A DNA stretch of 59,878 nt from an uncultured Lachnospiraceae bacterium (lineage in GTDB: Bacteria > Bacillota > Clostridia > Lachnospirales > Lachnospiraceae): assembly GCA_910584585.1 (NCBI GenBank), contig CAJUBP010000028.1:1-59878 (forward strand), read 5' to 3'. The notes beneath the pieces were generated by a model. That model did no database searches, was not told the origin of the DNA, and saw only the letters and a list, made by a program, of their open reading frames with translations. Within the stretch, counting starts at the first letter, position 1; each line of letters starts with the position of its first letter. The position numbers were made by a program, and so were the translations under genes. Below are positions 25,993 to 34,192 of this stretch, piece by piece.

Positions 25993-27717
25993 ATGGCGAT
26001 GGATATAACAGGAAGAAAATTATTTGTAAAAGCATTGCTGGAAGAAGGGGTGGACACCGTATTCGGCTATCCCGGCGGCATGGTAACAGATATTTTGGAT
26101 GAATTATACAAGCATGAGGAAATTGAGCTGGTGCTGCCCAGGCATGAGCAGGGGCTGATCCATGAAGCGGAGGGTTATGCCAAGGCAACCGGCAGAGTGG
26201 GAGTCTGCGTGGTAACCAGCGGCCCCGGGGCCACCAATGTGATTACCGGCCTTGCGGACGCCCATTACGATAATATTCCGCTGGTATGCATTACCGGGCA
26301 GGTGCCTTTGAACCTTATCGGCAATGACGCCTTTCAGGAAGTGGATATTGTGGGCATGACCCGCAGCATTACCAAGTACGGCGTTACGGTCCGGGATCGG
26401 AGAGAATTGGGGAAGATTCTGAAAATGGCCTTTCACATTGCAAAGACAGGCAAGCCGGGACCGGTGCTGATTGATTTGCCCAAAGACATTCAGACGGCCC
26501 TGGGGCCGGGAGATTATCCCAAAGAAGTATCCATTCGGGGATACAAGCCCAATGAGAGCGTCCATGTGGGGCAGCTGAAAAAAGGATACAAGCTGCTGAA
26601 ATCCGCCAAAAAGCCGCTGTTTCTGGTGGGCGGCGGCGTCAATATCGCCAGAGCCAATGAGAAAATGCTGCGTCTTGTGGAGCAGACCAGGGTGCCCGTA
26701 GTCACCACGATTATGGGCAAAGGCGCCGTTCCCACAGATCATCCTTATTATATCGGAAACAGCGGTATGCATGGGAAATACGCAGCAAATCTGGCGGTGG
26801 GCCAGTGCGACGTGCTGTTTTCCATCGGCACCAGGTTCAACGACCGGATTACCGGGGATTTGAACGAATTTGCCCCCAATGCCCAGATTGTCCATGTGGA
26901 CATTGACACAGCGGCCATTTCCAGAAATGTAGTGGTGGATGTGCCGATTGTGGCGGACGCCAACCTGGCTTTGGAAAAGCTGCTGGAATGGGCGGAACCT
27001 CAGGACACGGATGAATGGCTTGCTCAGATTCGGGAATGGGATCAGGAAAATCCTCTGGAAATGCGAAGGGATCGGGGCATGACGCCTCAGATGATTATGG
27101 AACACATCAATGAGCAGTTTGCGGAAGGCGTGATTGTTACTGATGTGGGACAGCATCAGATGTGGGCCGCTCAGTACATAGAGCTGAATGAGAAGAAACA
27201 GTTTATTACTTCCGGAGGGCTTGGGACGATGGGATTTGGATTTCCGGCTGCCATCGGGGCGAAAATCGGCTGCCCCCAAAAACCGGTGGTGTGCGTCACC
27301 GGAGACGGCGGCATGCAGATGAACCTGCAGGAGCTGGCTACCGCCATGGCCCAGGGAACCAATGTAATTGTGTGCATTCTCAACAATTATTATTTGGGGA
27401 TGGTGCGGCAGATGCAGCAGCTTTTCTACGGAAAGCGCTATAAGGCCACCTGCCTTAGGCGGAGAAAAGAATGTCCCAATGACTGCAAGGGACCTAATCC
27501 CGCCTGTCCTCCCTACGAGCCGGATTTTGTGAAGCTGGCGGAAAGCTACGGAGCTGTGGGCATCCGTGTCACAAAAGAAGAAGAGATTGCCCCTGCTTTT
27601 GAAAAAGCGAAAGAACAGAAGGTTCCTGTTCTCATAGAGTTTATGATTGCCACGGAAGAGATCGTGCTGCCCATGGTAAAGGGCGGCAATCCCATGACGG
27701 AAATGATTTTGAAGTAG
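25993..27717 (+). CDS. ilvB: Acetolactate synthase large subunit
   Basis: A 574-residue thiamine-diphosphate enzyme that condenses pyruvate (or pyruvate with 2-ketobutyrate), the first common step of branched-chain amino-acid synthesis. The activating Glu is in PRHEQGL and the ThDP/Mg motif is GDGGMQMNLQE...NN. Before PDFVKLAESYG is an unusual cysteine-rich segment (CLRRRKEC, then PNDC and PNPAC). AGAGGTG precedes the ATG at 25993; a GTG at 25984 is an alternative. The regulatory subunit gene follows after 15 bases. Confidence 0.96.
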   Translation: MAMDITGRKLFVKALLEEGVDTVFGYPGGMVTDILDELYKHEEIELVLPRHEQGLIHEAEGYAKATGRVGVCVVTSGPGATNVITGLADAHYDNIPLVCITGQVPLNLIGNDAFQEVDIVGMTRSITKYGVTVRDRRELGKILKMAFHIAKTGKPGPVLIDLPKDIQTALGPGDYPKEVSIRGYKPNESVHVGQLKKGYKLLKSAKKPLFLVGGGVNIARANEKMLRLVEQTRVPVVTTIMGKGAVPTDHPYYIGNSGMHGKYAANLAVGQCDVLFSIGTRFNDRITGDLNEFAPNAQIVHVDIDTAAISRNVVVDVPIVADANLALEKLLEWAEPQDTDEWLAQIREWDQENPLEMRRDRGMTPQMIMEHINEQFAEGVIVTDVGQHQMWAAQYIELNEKKQFITSGGLGTMGFGFPAAIGAKIGCPQKPVVCVTGDGGMQMNLQELATAMAQGTNVIVCILNNYYLGMVRQMQQLFYGKRYKATCLRRRKECPNDCKGPNPACPPYEPDFVKLAESYGAVGIRVTKEEEIAPAFEKAKEQKVPVLIEFMIATEEIVLPMVKGGNPMTEMILK

Positions 27718-27732
27718 GAAGGGGGAACTGGA

Positions 27733-28275
27733 ATGAAAAACAGATGGATTGCATTGTATGTGGAAAATCAGGTGGGCGTCCTGGCCAAAGTCTCCGGGCT
27801 TTTTTCTGGAAAATCTTATAACCTCCAGAGCCTGACCGTGGGAACCACAGAGGATGAGACGGTTTCCAGGATGACAATCTGCGTAACCAGCGACGATATC
27901 ACTTTTGAACAGATAAAGAAGCAGTTGAACCGGATGGTGGAAGTCATTAAAGTGATTGATTTGACGGATATGCCCATCCATATGAAAGAGATCCTTTTTG
28001 CGAAAGTGAAAAACTGCACGGTGGAAGAAAAGGCGGAGCTGTTTCAGATTGCCCAGGTGTTTCATGTGGAGGTGTCCGATATCGGCACGGACAGCGTGCT
28101 TTTGGAGTGTAAAATGACAGAGCGGCGCAACAATGAGCTGATTGATCTGCTGCGGAGTAAATATAAACATATTGAGATTGTCCGGGGCGGGGTGGTTGCG
28201 ATTGAGTCTATCAGCACTTCCTGCGCCGGAAGGGCGGAGTATTTCCGGCTGGCGCATCAGAGGAAGGCAACGTAA
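27733..28275 (+). CDS. ilvN: Acetolactate synthase small (regulatory) subunit
   Basis: A 180-residue regulatory subunit with an N-terminal ACT domain (about residues 4-75: WIALYVENQVGVLAKVSGLF) that senses valine and a C-terminal dimerisation and activation domain (about 80-160). The length is normal for IlvN/IlvH. GGGGGAA precedes the ATG, 15 bases after ilvB, so the two are one operon and form one holoenzyme. An isochorismatase-like gene follows after 55 bases. Confidence 0.96.
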   Translation: MKNRWIALYVENQVGVLAKVSGLFSGKSYNLQSLTVGTTEDETVSRMTICVTSDDITFEQIKKQLNRMVEVIKVIDLTDMPIHMKEILFAKVKNCTVEEKAELFQIAQVFHVEVSDIGTDSVLLECKMTERRNNELIDLLRSKYKHIEIVRGGVVAIESISTSCAGRAEYFRLAHQRKAT

Positions 28276-28330
28276 GTTTTTGCTGGGCAGTTGGAGGGGG
28301 ATTTCGAAGAAAGGAACGGAGTGTATTAGT

Positions 28331-28852
28331 ATGCGTAAAATTTTGGTGGTAGTGGATATGCAGAAGGATTTTATTGACGGCTCTCTGGGGACGAAGGAAG
28401 CCCAGGCTATTGTGAATCCTGTGATTGAGAAGATGAAATCTTATGGGAAATCCGATATTTATGTGACCAGGGATACCCATGGGGAGAATTATCTGGAGAC
28501 GGCGGAGGGGAAGAATCTTCCGGTGGTTCACTGCGTGAAAGGGACAGAAGGGTGGCAGCTTCATCCAGAGATTGAGGCGCTTGCGGAGCCGTCCCATATT
28601 CTGGACAAACCTACTTTTGGCTCTCTGCAGTTGATGGAATTGCTGAGACAGGAAAATGAGAAAGAGTCTCTGGAACTAGAGCTTGTGGGGCTGTGCACGG
28701 ATATCTGTGTGGTGAGCAACGCGCTTTTGCTGAAAGCAGCCATGCCGGAGGTTCCCATCCGGGTGGACGCTTCCTGCTGCGCAGGCGTGACGCCGGAGTC
28801 CCATAAAGCGGCGCTGCTAACCATGAGCATGTGTCAGATCGAGACAGAGTGA
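28331..28852 (+). CDS. Isochorismatase-like cysteine hydrolase (nicotinamidase type)
   Basis: A 173-residue cytoplasmic hydrolase. The triad is visible: Asp in VVDMQKDF, Lys in HCVKGTEG and the nucleophilic Cys in GLCTDICVVSN. Metal-binding TRDTHGENY supports a nicotinamidase (PncA)-like enzyme, which would feed NAD salvage, but isochorismatase-type substrates are also possible. AAGGAACGGAG lies before the ATG at 28331. It is downstream of ilvN and ends in a strong terminator. Confidence 0.9.
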   Translation: MRKILVVVDMQKDFIDGSLGTKEAQAIVNPVIEKMKSYGKSDIYVTRDTHGENYLETAEGKNLPVVHCVKGTEGWQLHPEIEALAEPSHILDKPTFGSLQLMELLRQENEKESLELELVGLCTDICVVSNALLLKAAMPEVPIRVDASCCAGVTPESHKAALLTMSMCQIETE

Positions 28853-28857
28853 GCCGC

Positions 28858-28900
28858 AAAATACCGCCGCAGGAGAATCTTCTCACTGTGGCGGTATTTT
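28858..28900 (+). terminator. Terminator of the ilvBN operon
   Basis: AAAATACCGCC (28858-28868) pairs perfectly with GGCGGTATTTT (28890-28900), with TCTTCTC in the loop. The T-rich 3' arm serves as the release tract. Confidence 0.8.
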
Positions 28901-28918
28901 AAGATACACGCTAATATT

Positions 28919-28998
28919 ACAGCGAACAATCTATATTTCGATACACAGGAAAGGGCCGTTCTGCCTTGACCTTCGTATTCCAATATGAAACGTTCGCT
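28919..28998. repeat. Short derivative of the dispersed structured repeat (copy 5)
   Basis: The copy has perfect terminal inverted repeats, AGCGAAC (28921-28927) and GTTCGCT (28992-28998), the conserved cgatacacaggaaaggg, and ccttgaccttcgtattc before the right end. The core found in full copies is absent. It sits between the convergent ilvBN-hydrolase operon and the flavin reductase gene. Confidence 0.82.
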
Positions 28999-29002
28999 CT
29001 AA

Positions 29003-29518
29003 CTACCGTGCCAGTATCTCCACAATTTCTCCCACATACATGGTATGGAAATTGTTTTCCTCCTTGCCGGAATACCATTTTTCTTTGAGTTCCGGATTCA
29101 GGAAATGGGCTTCTGTAATGGGCACAGCCGCCGCCTTTTTGCAGAGCAGGACAAGATTTCCGTCATCCACGTAGGGAATGTCTTGATAGAAATCCACATT
29201 CAGGCCGGAGGTCTTAAATTTGTCTTCCTGCCGGCCGGATACAACGCCGAAATATTTCAGGTCGTTCTTGAATTTTTTGTCAAAAAATGTACAGGAGAAA
29301 TATTCTCCGTTATCAATGAATTCTTTGGTGTATCTGTTTTCGCGGACGAAGATAAAAGCAGTATTCTGTCCCCAGAGGACGCCCACGCCTCCCCAGCTTG
29401 CCGTCATGCCGTTGACTTTATCCCGATTGCCGGACGTGATAATCATCCATTCTTCCGCCAGTTTGGTAAAAGGGTTGAGTTCCAATAAATCAATTGGATA
29501 AGGTTGAAACTGATGCAT
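29003..29518 (-). CDS. Flavin reductase-like domain protein
   Basis: A 171-residue FMN-binding split-barrel protein of the flavin reductase family: FTKLAEEWMIITSGN, NGMTASWGGVGVLW and TKEFIDNGEYFSCTFF are typical. Such proteins reduce flavin with NAD(P)H or act as FMN-binding oxidoreductases; the partner is not known. GGAG precedes the ATG at 29518. Upstream on the same strand is a perfect 13-bp inverted repeat. Confidence 0.9.
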   Translation of the reverse strand: MHQFQPYPIDLLELNPFTKLAEEWMIITSGNRDKVNGMTASWGGVGVLWGQNTAFIFVRENRYTKEFIDNGEYFSCTFFDKKFKNDLKYFGVVSGRQEDKFKTSGLNVDFYQDIPYVDDGNLVLLCKKAAAVPITEAHFLNPELKEKWYSGKEENNFHTMYVGEIVEILAR

Positions 29519-29539
29519 AATGAATCTCCTTTGCTGTTT

Positions 29540-29582
29540 AGGAACTGTCAAGAAATAACTTTAAATATTGCTTGACAGTTCC
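29540..29582 (-). promoter_or_regulatory. Inverted repeat in the leader of the flavin reductase gene
   Basis: AGGAACTGTCAAG and CTTGACAGTTCCT are perfectly complementary, 17 bases apart, and lie about 20 bases upstream of the start codon. It may be an operator or a leader hairpin. The TTGACA inside the arm could also be a -35 element. Confidence 0.55.
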
Positions 29583-29697
29583 TTATTGAAAATTTGATTT
29601 TTCTCATTATATCATATTTAGAATATGCGGAAAAGTTATTAAAATCACATAAGTATATAATAAATAGTTATGGGGAATATAAGCCCGGAGAATAATC

Positions 29698-29726
29698 TTG
29701 ACAGCCGAAGAAAAAAGTATAATAAT
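29698..29726 (+). promoter_or_regulatory. Promoter of ilvE
   Basis: TTGACA (29698-29703), a 17-base spacer and AATAAT (29721-29726), with an overlapping TATAAT at shorter spacing. It lies about 100 bases before ilvE; the leader has no structure that I can name. Confidence 0.65.
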
Positions 29727-29825
29727 TGTTAAAAAATGATTCCCGAGAGCCGTGTTTGCCTAAAATTTTGGTTTTGGCACAAGAGGAAGCGCTAGGGAGA
29801 GTGAAAACAGGATGGAGGATTTGTT

Positions 29826-30890
29826 ATGGAAATTAAATTTGTAAAAAGAGATGTGTTAAAAGACAAACCAGATCAGAAAAATCTGGGATTCGGCAAATAT
29901 ATGACGGATTATATGTTTGTGATGGACTGGGATCAGGGAATCGGCTGGCATGACGCAAGGATTGAGCCTTACGGCCCCATCGAAATCAACCCTTCCTGCG
30001 TGACGCTGCATTATGCCCAGGAAACTTTTGAGGGGCTGAAAGCGTACCGCACCAAAGACGGCAGGATACTTTTATTCCGTCCGGAAATGAACGCGAAACG
30101 GATGATTACTTCCAATGAACGTCTGTGTATGCCGGGATTTCCGGAGGATATGTTTGTGCAGGCGATTGAAGAGCTGGTAAAGGTGGAAAAGGACTGGATT
30201 CCTTCGGAACCGGAAACTTCCCTGTACATCCGTCCTTTTGCCTTTGCGACGGAGGCTTCTTTGGGCGTGCATCAGGCGATTTCCTATAAATTTATGGTGA
30301 TCTGCTGTCCGGTGGGGGCTTATTACCCGGAAGGCATCAACCCGGTTAAGATTCTGGTGGAAGATGAACTGGTACGCGCGGTACAGGGCGGCACCGGCTT
30401 TACCAAATGCGGCGGCAATTACGCGGCTTCCATTCTGGGCCAGGTGAGGGCGGAAGCAAAAGGCTGTACCCAGGTCCTTTGGTTAGACGGCGTAAACCGG
30501 AAATACGTGGAAGAAGTGGGAACCATGAATATTATGTTTAAAATCAACGGCGAGATTTATACAGCTCCCATTGAGGGAACGGTGCTTCCCGGCGTGACCA
30601 GGGATTCCATTATCCATATTTTAAAAGACTGGGGCTATAAAGTTAACGAGACGCACCTTTCCGTAGAGGATTTGATGAAGGCCGGACACGACGGCACTCT
30701 GGAGGAATCTTTCGGCACAGGAACGGCGGCAGTTATTTCGCCGGTAGGAGAGTTTGTTTACAAAGATGACGTTGTGACTGTAAACGACTTCAAAATCGGA
30801 GAACTGACCCAGCGGCTGTATGATTACCTCACAGGAATTCAGTGGGGAAATGAAGAAGATAAGTACGGCTGGACCAGGGAAGTAAAATAG
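29826..30890 (+). CDS. ilvE: Branched-chain amino-acid aminotransferase
   Basis: A 354-residue fold-type IV PLP aminotransferase, catalysing the last step of valine, leucine and isoleucine synthesis. The PLP lysine is in TKCGGNYAAS; LHYAQETFEGLKAYR and EVGTMNIMF with GTVLPGVTRDSI are characteristic of type II BCATs. GGAGG precedes the ATG. It is transcribed separately from ilvBN, which lies 1.5 kb upstream. The Nudix gene follows after 36 bases. Confidence 0.96.
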   Translation: MEIKFVKRDVLKDKPDQKNLGFGKYMTDYMFVMDWDQGIGWHDARIEPYGPIEINPSCVTLHYAQETFEGLKAYRTKDGRILLFRPEMNAKRMITSNERLCMPGFPEDMFVQAIEELVKVEKDWIPSEPETSLYIRPFAFATEASLGVHQAISYKFMVICCPVGAYYPEGINPVKILVEDELVRAVQGGTGFTKCGGNYAASILGQVRAEAKGCTQVLWLDGVNRKYVEEVGTMNIMFKINGEIYTAPIEGTVLPGVTRDSIIHILKDWGYKVNETHLSVEDLMKAGHDGTLEESFGTGTAAVISPVGEFVYKDDVVTVNDFKIGELTQRLYDYLTGIQWGNEEDKYGWTREVK

Positions 30891-30926
30891 ATTTGCGTAT
30901 TTCGGAGCCCGCCGGAGGAGATAGTT

Positions 30927-31547
30927 ATGAAAGTAGAGGATAAAGTCAGCAAATGGGCCATTGAGCTGCAGAGCCTTGCCCAGGCCGGCCTGTTTTACGG
31001 CAAAGATGTGTACGACAAGGAGCGGTATCAGAGGATACGGGAAATAGCAGCGGAAATGATGGCGGAACGGACAGAGTTTCCTGCGGAAAAGATTGCGGGC
31101 CTGTTCTGCAATGATGTCGGTTATCAGACGCCTAAGGTGGACACCCGGGCAGCTATTTTCAAAGACGGGAAAATTCTTTTAGTCCACGAAATGGACGGGC
31201 ACTGGTCTGTGCCGGGAGGGTGGTGCGATCTGGATCAGTCTCCCATGGAAAACACCGTCAAAGAAGTAAAGGAGGAAGCAGGCCTGGAGGTTTCAGTTCG
31301 TTCTGTGATTGCAGTCCAGGACAGAGACAAGCACAATGAGCCGCCTTACGCTTACGGCGTGGTGAAGATTTTCTATTTGTGTGAGGTTCTGGGAGGCTCC
31401 TTTTCCCCGAACAGTGAAACTACCGAGACAAGATATTTTGCAGAAGAAGAGATTCCGAACCTGGCAGAAGAGAAATGCAGCCGGGAGCAGATTCAGATGT
31501 GCTTCCAGGCTTACCGTTCCCCTGACTGGAAGACGCAGTTTGACTGA
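30927..31547 (+). CDS. Nudix hydrolase with N-terminal Nudix-associated domain
   Basis: A 206-residue hydrolase of the ADP-ribose pyrophosphatase-like group. Residues about 5-60 form the helical Nudix_N domain (KWAIELQSLAQAGLFY). The Nudix box is GGWCDLDQSPMENTV followed by KEVKEEAGL, with Lys in place of the usual Arg but all Glu present. It probably cleaves a nucleoside diphosphate-linked compound. GGAGG precedes the ATG. It is co-transcribed with ilvE and ends at a terminator. Confidence 0.92.
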   Translation: MKVEDKVSKWAIELQSLAQAGLFYGKDVYDKERYQRIREIAAEMMAERTEFPAEKIAGLFCNDVGYQTPKVDTRAAIFKDGKILLVHEMDGHWSVPGGWCDLDQSPMENTVKEVKEEAGLEVSVRSVIAVQDRDKHNEPPYAYGVVKIFYLCEVLGGSFSPNSETTETRYFAEEEIPNLAEEKCSREQIQMCFQAYRSPDWKTQFD

Positions 31548-31620
31548 TCGGATGCCGCAATTGAACGAATTGGGCATATTGTTTCGTTAACCGGATGCCG
31601 CGATTTGATTTAGAAGATAT

Positions 31621-31659
31621 TTCCCGTATGGGCTTTGCCTGTACGGGATTTTATTTTTA
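31621..31659 (+). terminator. Terminator after the Nudix gene
   Basis: TCCCGTA pairs with TACGGGA around a 12-base loop containing GGGCTTTGCC, followed by TTTTATTTTTATTT. Confidence 0.85.
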
Positions 31660-31753
31660 TTTAAGAAAAAAGCAGGCTGAAATTAAAGATTTGTTCACAG
31701 ACAGATGATATGATAAAAAACTGAGAAAAGAAAACAGAGAAAAGAGGAACAAT

Positions 31754-32104
31754 ATGAGAAGAAAAAGAGATGAATTTGAATCCCTGAATGAGAAGAAAAA
31801 GAAAGGGAATACGCTGGTGCTTGCGGTAACAATTCTGGCGATTTGCTTCAGCGGTATTCTATATGCATGGAAACTGCAGATGGATGCAAAATACATTACT
31901 ATGAAAGTCTCTGACTTCCATAGTGAGATGGCCATGCGGCCCGCCGTACAGCCGGCTGAGAATGAAGGAAGGTTTACAATGAAAGTCCCTGACTACCATA
32001 GTGAGATGGCCATGCGGCCCGCCGTACAGCCGGCTGAGAATGAAGGAAGGTTTACAATGAAAGCCTCTGACTACCATAGTGAGATGGCCATGTATCATTT
32101 GTAA
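31754..32104 (+). CDS. Small membrane protein with 26-residue tandem repeats
   Basis: A 116-residue protein. A charged start (RRKRDEFESLNEKKKKG) is followed by one transmembrane helix (about residues 19-40) and then an outside domain made of a 26-residue unit present two and a half times (units start at 31901, 31979 and 32057, 78 bases apart). Each unit begins MK-SD-HSEMAM and contains RPAVQPAENEGRFT. The repeats are nearly identical in DNA, so the duplication is recent. GAGGAAC precedes the ATG. No known family is recognised. Confidence 0.7.
   Translation: MRRKRDEFESLNEKKKKGNTLVLAVTILAICFSGILYAWKLQMDAKYITMKVSDFHSEMAMRPAVQPAENEGRFTMKVPDYHSEMAMRPAVQPAENEGRFTMKASDYHSEMAMYHL
31901..32098 (+). 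repeat. 78-bp in-frame tandem repeats
   Basis: Units start at 31901, 31979 and 32057; the third is cut off after about 42 bases. The first two differ at only a few positions. The 78-bp period keeps the reading frame of the small membrane protein. Confidence 0.95.
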
Positions 32105-32144
32105 AAACCTGCAAATAGCGGCAGCGAAACCGCTGTCTGCGCAA

Positions 32145-32381
32145 TCAGCCGGATTTATTTACGGGCAGGGGATAAGGCTTTTTACAGTCGGTTCTTTCCA
32201 GAAGATAATCCACGCTGGTATGGTAGAAGTCAGCCAGGGCGCACAAACTGGCCAGGGGAATGGAACGTTCCCCATTTTCATATCTTGAATATGCACGTTG
32301 GGAAACATTGAGAAAATGCGCAATGTATTCCTGGGTGTAGTCAGCATCTTCCCTTAAATTTCTAAGTCGCGTTAAAGTCAT
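32145..32381 (-). CDS. XRE-family helix-turn-helix regulator
   Basis: A 78-residue DNA-binding protein with one Cro/C1-type helix-turn-helix (LRNLREDADYTQEYIAHFL, then NVSQRAYSRYENGERSIP). The C-terminal HTSVDYLLERTD is typical of small XRE regulators. GGAGGAAATT precedes the ATG at 32381. It is divergent from the MBOAT gene, whose promoter has palindromic half-sites, so it may repress that operon and itself. Confidence 0.93.
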   Translation of the reverse strand: MTLTRLRNLREDADYTQEYIAHFLNVSQRAYSRYENGERSIPLASLCALADFYHTSVDYLLERTDCKKPYPLPVNKSG

Positions 32382-32460
32382 AATTTCCTCCATTCGGTGG
32401 TCTTATAAATAAGGTAATTAATAGTTTTGGGTTATTATCAAAATTATATGAAACCGAATT

Positions 32461-32495
32461 GGTCTATTGACTTTTAGACCGTTTTGGTCTAAAAT
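32461..32495 (+). promoter_or_regulatory. Promoter with palindromic operator before the MBOAT gene
   Basis: TTGACT (32467-32472), 17 bases, TAAAAT (32490-32495) is a good sigma-A promoter. Three half-sites overlap it: GGTCTA (32461-32466), TAGACC (32475-32480) and GGTCTA (32486-32491). The last two form TAGACC-N5-GGTCTA, a perfect palindrome between -35 and -10, where a bound regulator would block RNA polymerase. Confidence 0.7.
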
Positions 32496-32540
32496 CGAAA
32501 AAGTGATATGTAACGTCAGAAGAAAACAGGGGGATCAAAG

Positions 32541-34025
32541 ATGCTGTTCAATTCCATACAGTTTATAGTGTTTTTTCCGGTTGTGGTTCTGCTTTATTTT
32601 GCGGTGCCGAAGAAAATCAGATATCTGTGGCTGTTAGCGGCAAGCTATTTTTTCTATATGTGCTGGAACGCGAAATACGCGGTTCTGCTGCTCTATTCCA
32701 CGGCGGTTACTTATTTCAGCGGGCTGCTGATTGACAGGTGCGAAAAGAAGTGTCAGCCTCAAAGGAGAAAAAAGTTCTTTGTAGCGCTGAGTTTTATCCT
32801 GAATCTCTCATTGCTGTTCTTTTTTAAATACTTTAATTTTGCCGTAGAAAATATTAATTTTGTTCTGGCAAAATGCAATCTGGAGATCCTTACCCCTCAA
32901 TTTGACTTTTTGCTTCCGGTGGGAATTTCTTTTTATATTTTTCAGGCCCTCAGCTATACCATGGATGTGTACCGGAAAGAGATTTACGTGGAAAAGAATT
33001 TCCTGAAATACGCGTTGTTTGTGTCATTTTTTCCGCAATTAGTCGCAGGCCCCATAGAACGCTCCAAGAATCTTTTAAAGCAGATCAGCATAGATCACGC
33101 GTTCTCTTATGAGAATTTCCGGCGGGGGCTGCTGATTATGCTTTGGGGATATTTTCAGAAAATTGTGATTGCGGATCGAATCGGCATACTGGTGGATACG
33201 GTTTACGGGAATGTGGGCAATTACGCGGGAGGCTATTATCTTTTGGCCAGCGTTTTGTTTGCGGTTCAGATTTATTGTGATTTTTCCGGATATTCCCTGA
33301 TTGCGGCGGGGGCCGCGAAAGTAATGGGCTTTCAGCTGATGGAAAATTTTGACTGCCCTTATTTTGCCAAATCCGTGGCAGAATTCTGGAGAAGATGGCA
33401 TATCTCCCTGACTTCCTGGTTTCGGGATTATCTTTACATTCCGCTGGGAGGAAATCAGAAAGGGACGGCAAGGAAGTATTTAAATGTGATGATTGTGTTC
33501 CTGGTGAGCGGGCTATGGCACGGCGCCCAGTGGACCTATATTGTCTGGGGCGGATTGAACGGTTTGTTTCAGGTAGTTGGAAGTATGCTGGCGCCGGCGC
33601 GGAAGAAGGCGGGAGAGCTGTTAAACTTGAAAGAGGACAGTTTTGGCCGCCGCGTTTTTGGCGTCTTTGTAACATTTGTCCTGGTTGATCTCACATGGAT
33701 TTTTTTTCGGGCGTCCAGCATACAGGACGCGCTGCATATGATCAAGAGTATTTTTACCGTGGCAAATCCCTGGATTTTTACGGATAATTCCATTTATGGG
33801 CTGGGGCTGAATCAGAAACAGGTTCATTTGCTGATTTTATCACTGGCAGTGCTTTTTATGGCGGACTGGCTGAAATATAAGAAGATCGATATATTAGAAA
33901 AAATTTTGGAACAGGATCTCTGGTGCCGTTGGACCGTGTATCTTGGCGGCGTTTTGTTTGTCCTGGTTTTTGGGATACGGGGAAATGCTTATGACGCGCA
34001 GGCTTTTGTATATTTTCAGTTTTGA
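32541..34025 (+). CDS. MBOAT O-acyltransferase (AlgI/DltB-like)
   Basis: A 494-residue polytopic membrane protein with about ten or more helices. It is a membrane-bound O-acyltransferase of the AlgI/PatA type. Recognisable parts are FNSIQFIVFFPVVVLLYF, YFKYFNF, PVGISFYIFQALSYTMDVYR, SVAEFWRRWHISLTSWFRDYLYIPLGG and the active-site His in SGLWHGAQWTYIVWG. These enzymes pass acyl groups across the membrane to surface polysaccharides. GGGGGATC precedes the ATG. The SGNH gene downstream is probably its partner. Its final codons are copied in tandem repeats downstream. Confidence 0.93.
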   Translation: MLFNSIQFIVFFPVVVLLYFAVPKKIRYLWLLAASYFFYMCWNAKYAVLLLYSTAVTYFSGLLIDRCEKKCQPQRRKKFFVALSFILNLSLLFFFKYFNFAVENINFVLAKCNLEILTPQFDFLLPVGISFYIFQALSYTMDVYRKEIYVEKNFLKYALFVSFFPQLVAGPIERSKNLLKQISIDHAFSYENFRRGLLIMLWGYFQKIVIADRIGILVDTVYGNVGNYAGGYYLLASVLFAVQIYCDFSGYSLIAAGAAKVMGFQLMENFDCPYFAKSVAEFWRRWHISLTSWFRDYLYIPLGGNQKGTARKYLNVMIVFLVSGLWHGAQWTYIVWGGLNGLFQVVGSMLAPARKKAGELLNLKEDSFGRRVFGVFVTFVLVDLTWIFFRASSIQDALHMIKSIFTVANPWIFTDNSIYGLGLNQKQVHLLILSLAVLFMADWLKYKKIDILEKILEQDLWCRWTVYLGGVLFVLVFGIRGNAYDAQAFVYFQF

Positions 34026-34185
34026 CAGGTAAAGAGCAGGATTTCGTATATTTTCGGTTTTGACAGGTAAAGAGCAGGATTTCGTATATTTTCGGTTTTG
34101 ACAGGTAAAGAGCAGGATTTCGTATATTTTCAGTTTTGACAGGTAAGGCGCAGGCTTTTGCGCATGTTCGGTTTTAACAGGGAGG
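33996..34185 (+). repeat. Five 38-bp tandem repeats after the MBOAT gene
   Basis: Units start at 33996, 34034, 34072, 34110 and 34148. The first is the last 10 codons of the MBOAT gene with its TGA and a few more bases; the middle three are nearly identical (with GTATATTTTC and TTTTGACAGGTAAAG) and the fifth diverges before the next ribosome site. The array separates the two operon genes. Confidence 0.95.
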
Positions 34186-34192
34186 GTTCAGA

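Noticed and set aside
26104..28257. A 717-codon open frame on the minus strand opposite ilvB-ilvN
   Set aside because: It is antisense to two clear genes, has low-complexity His-rich composition and no ribosome site; it results from codon bias of the real genes.
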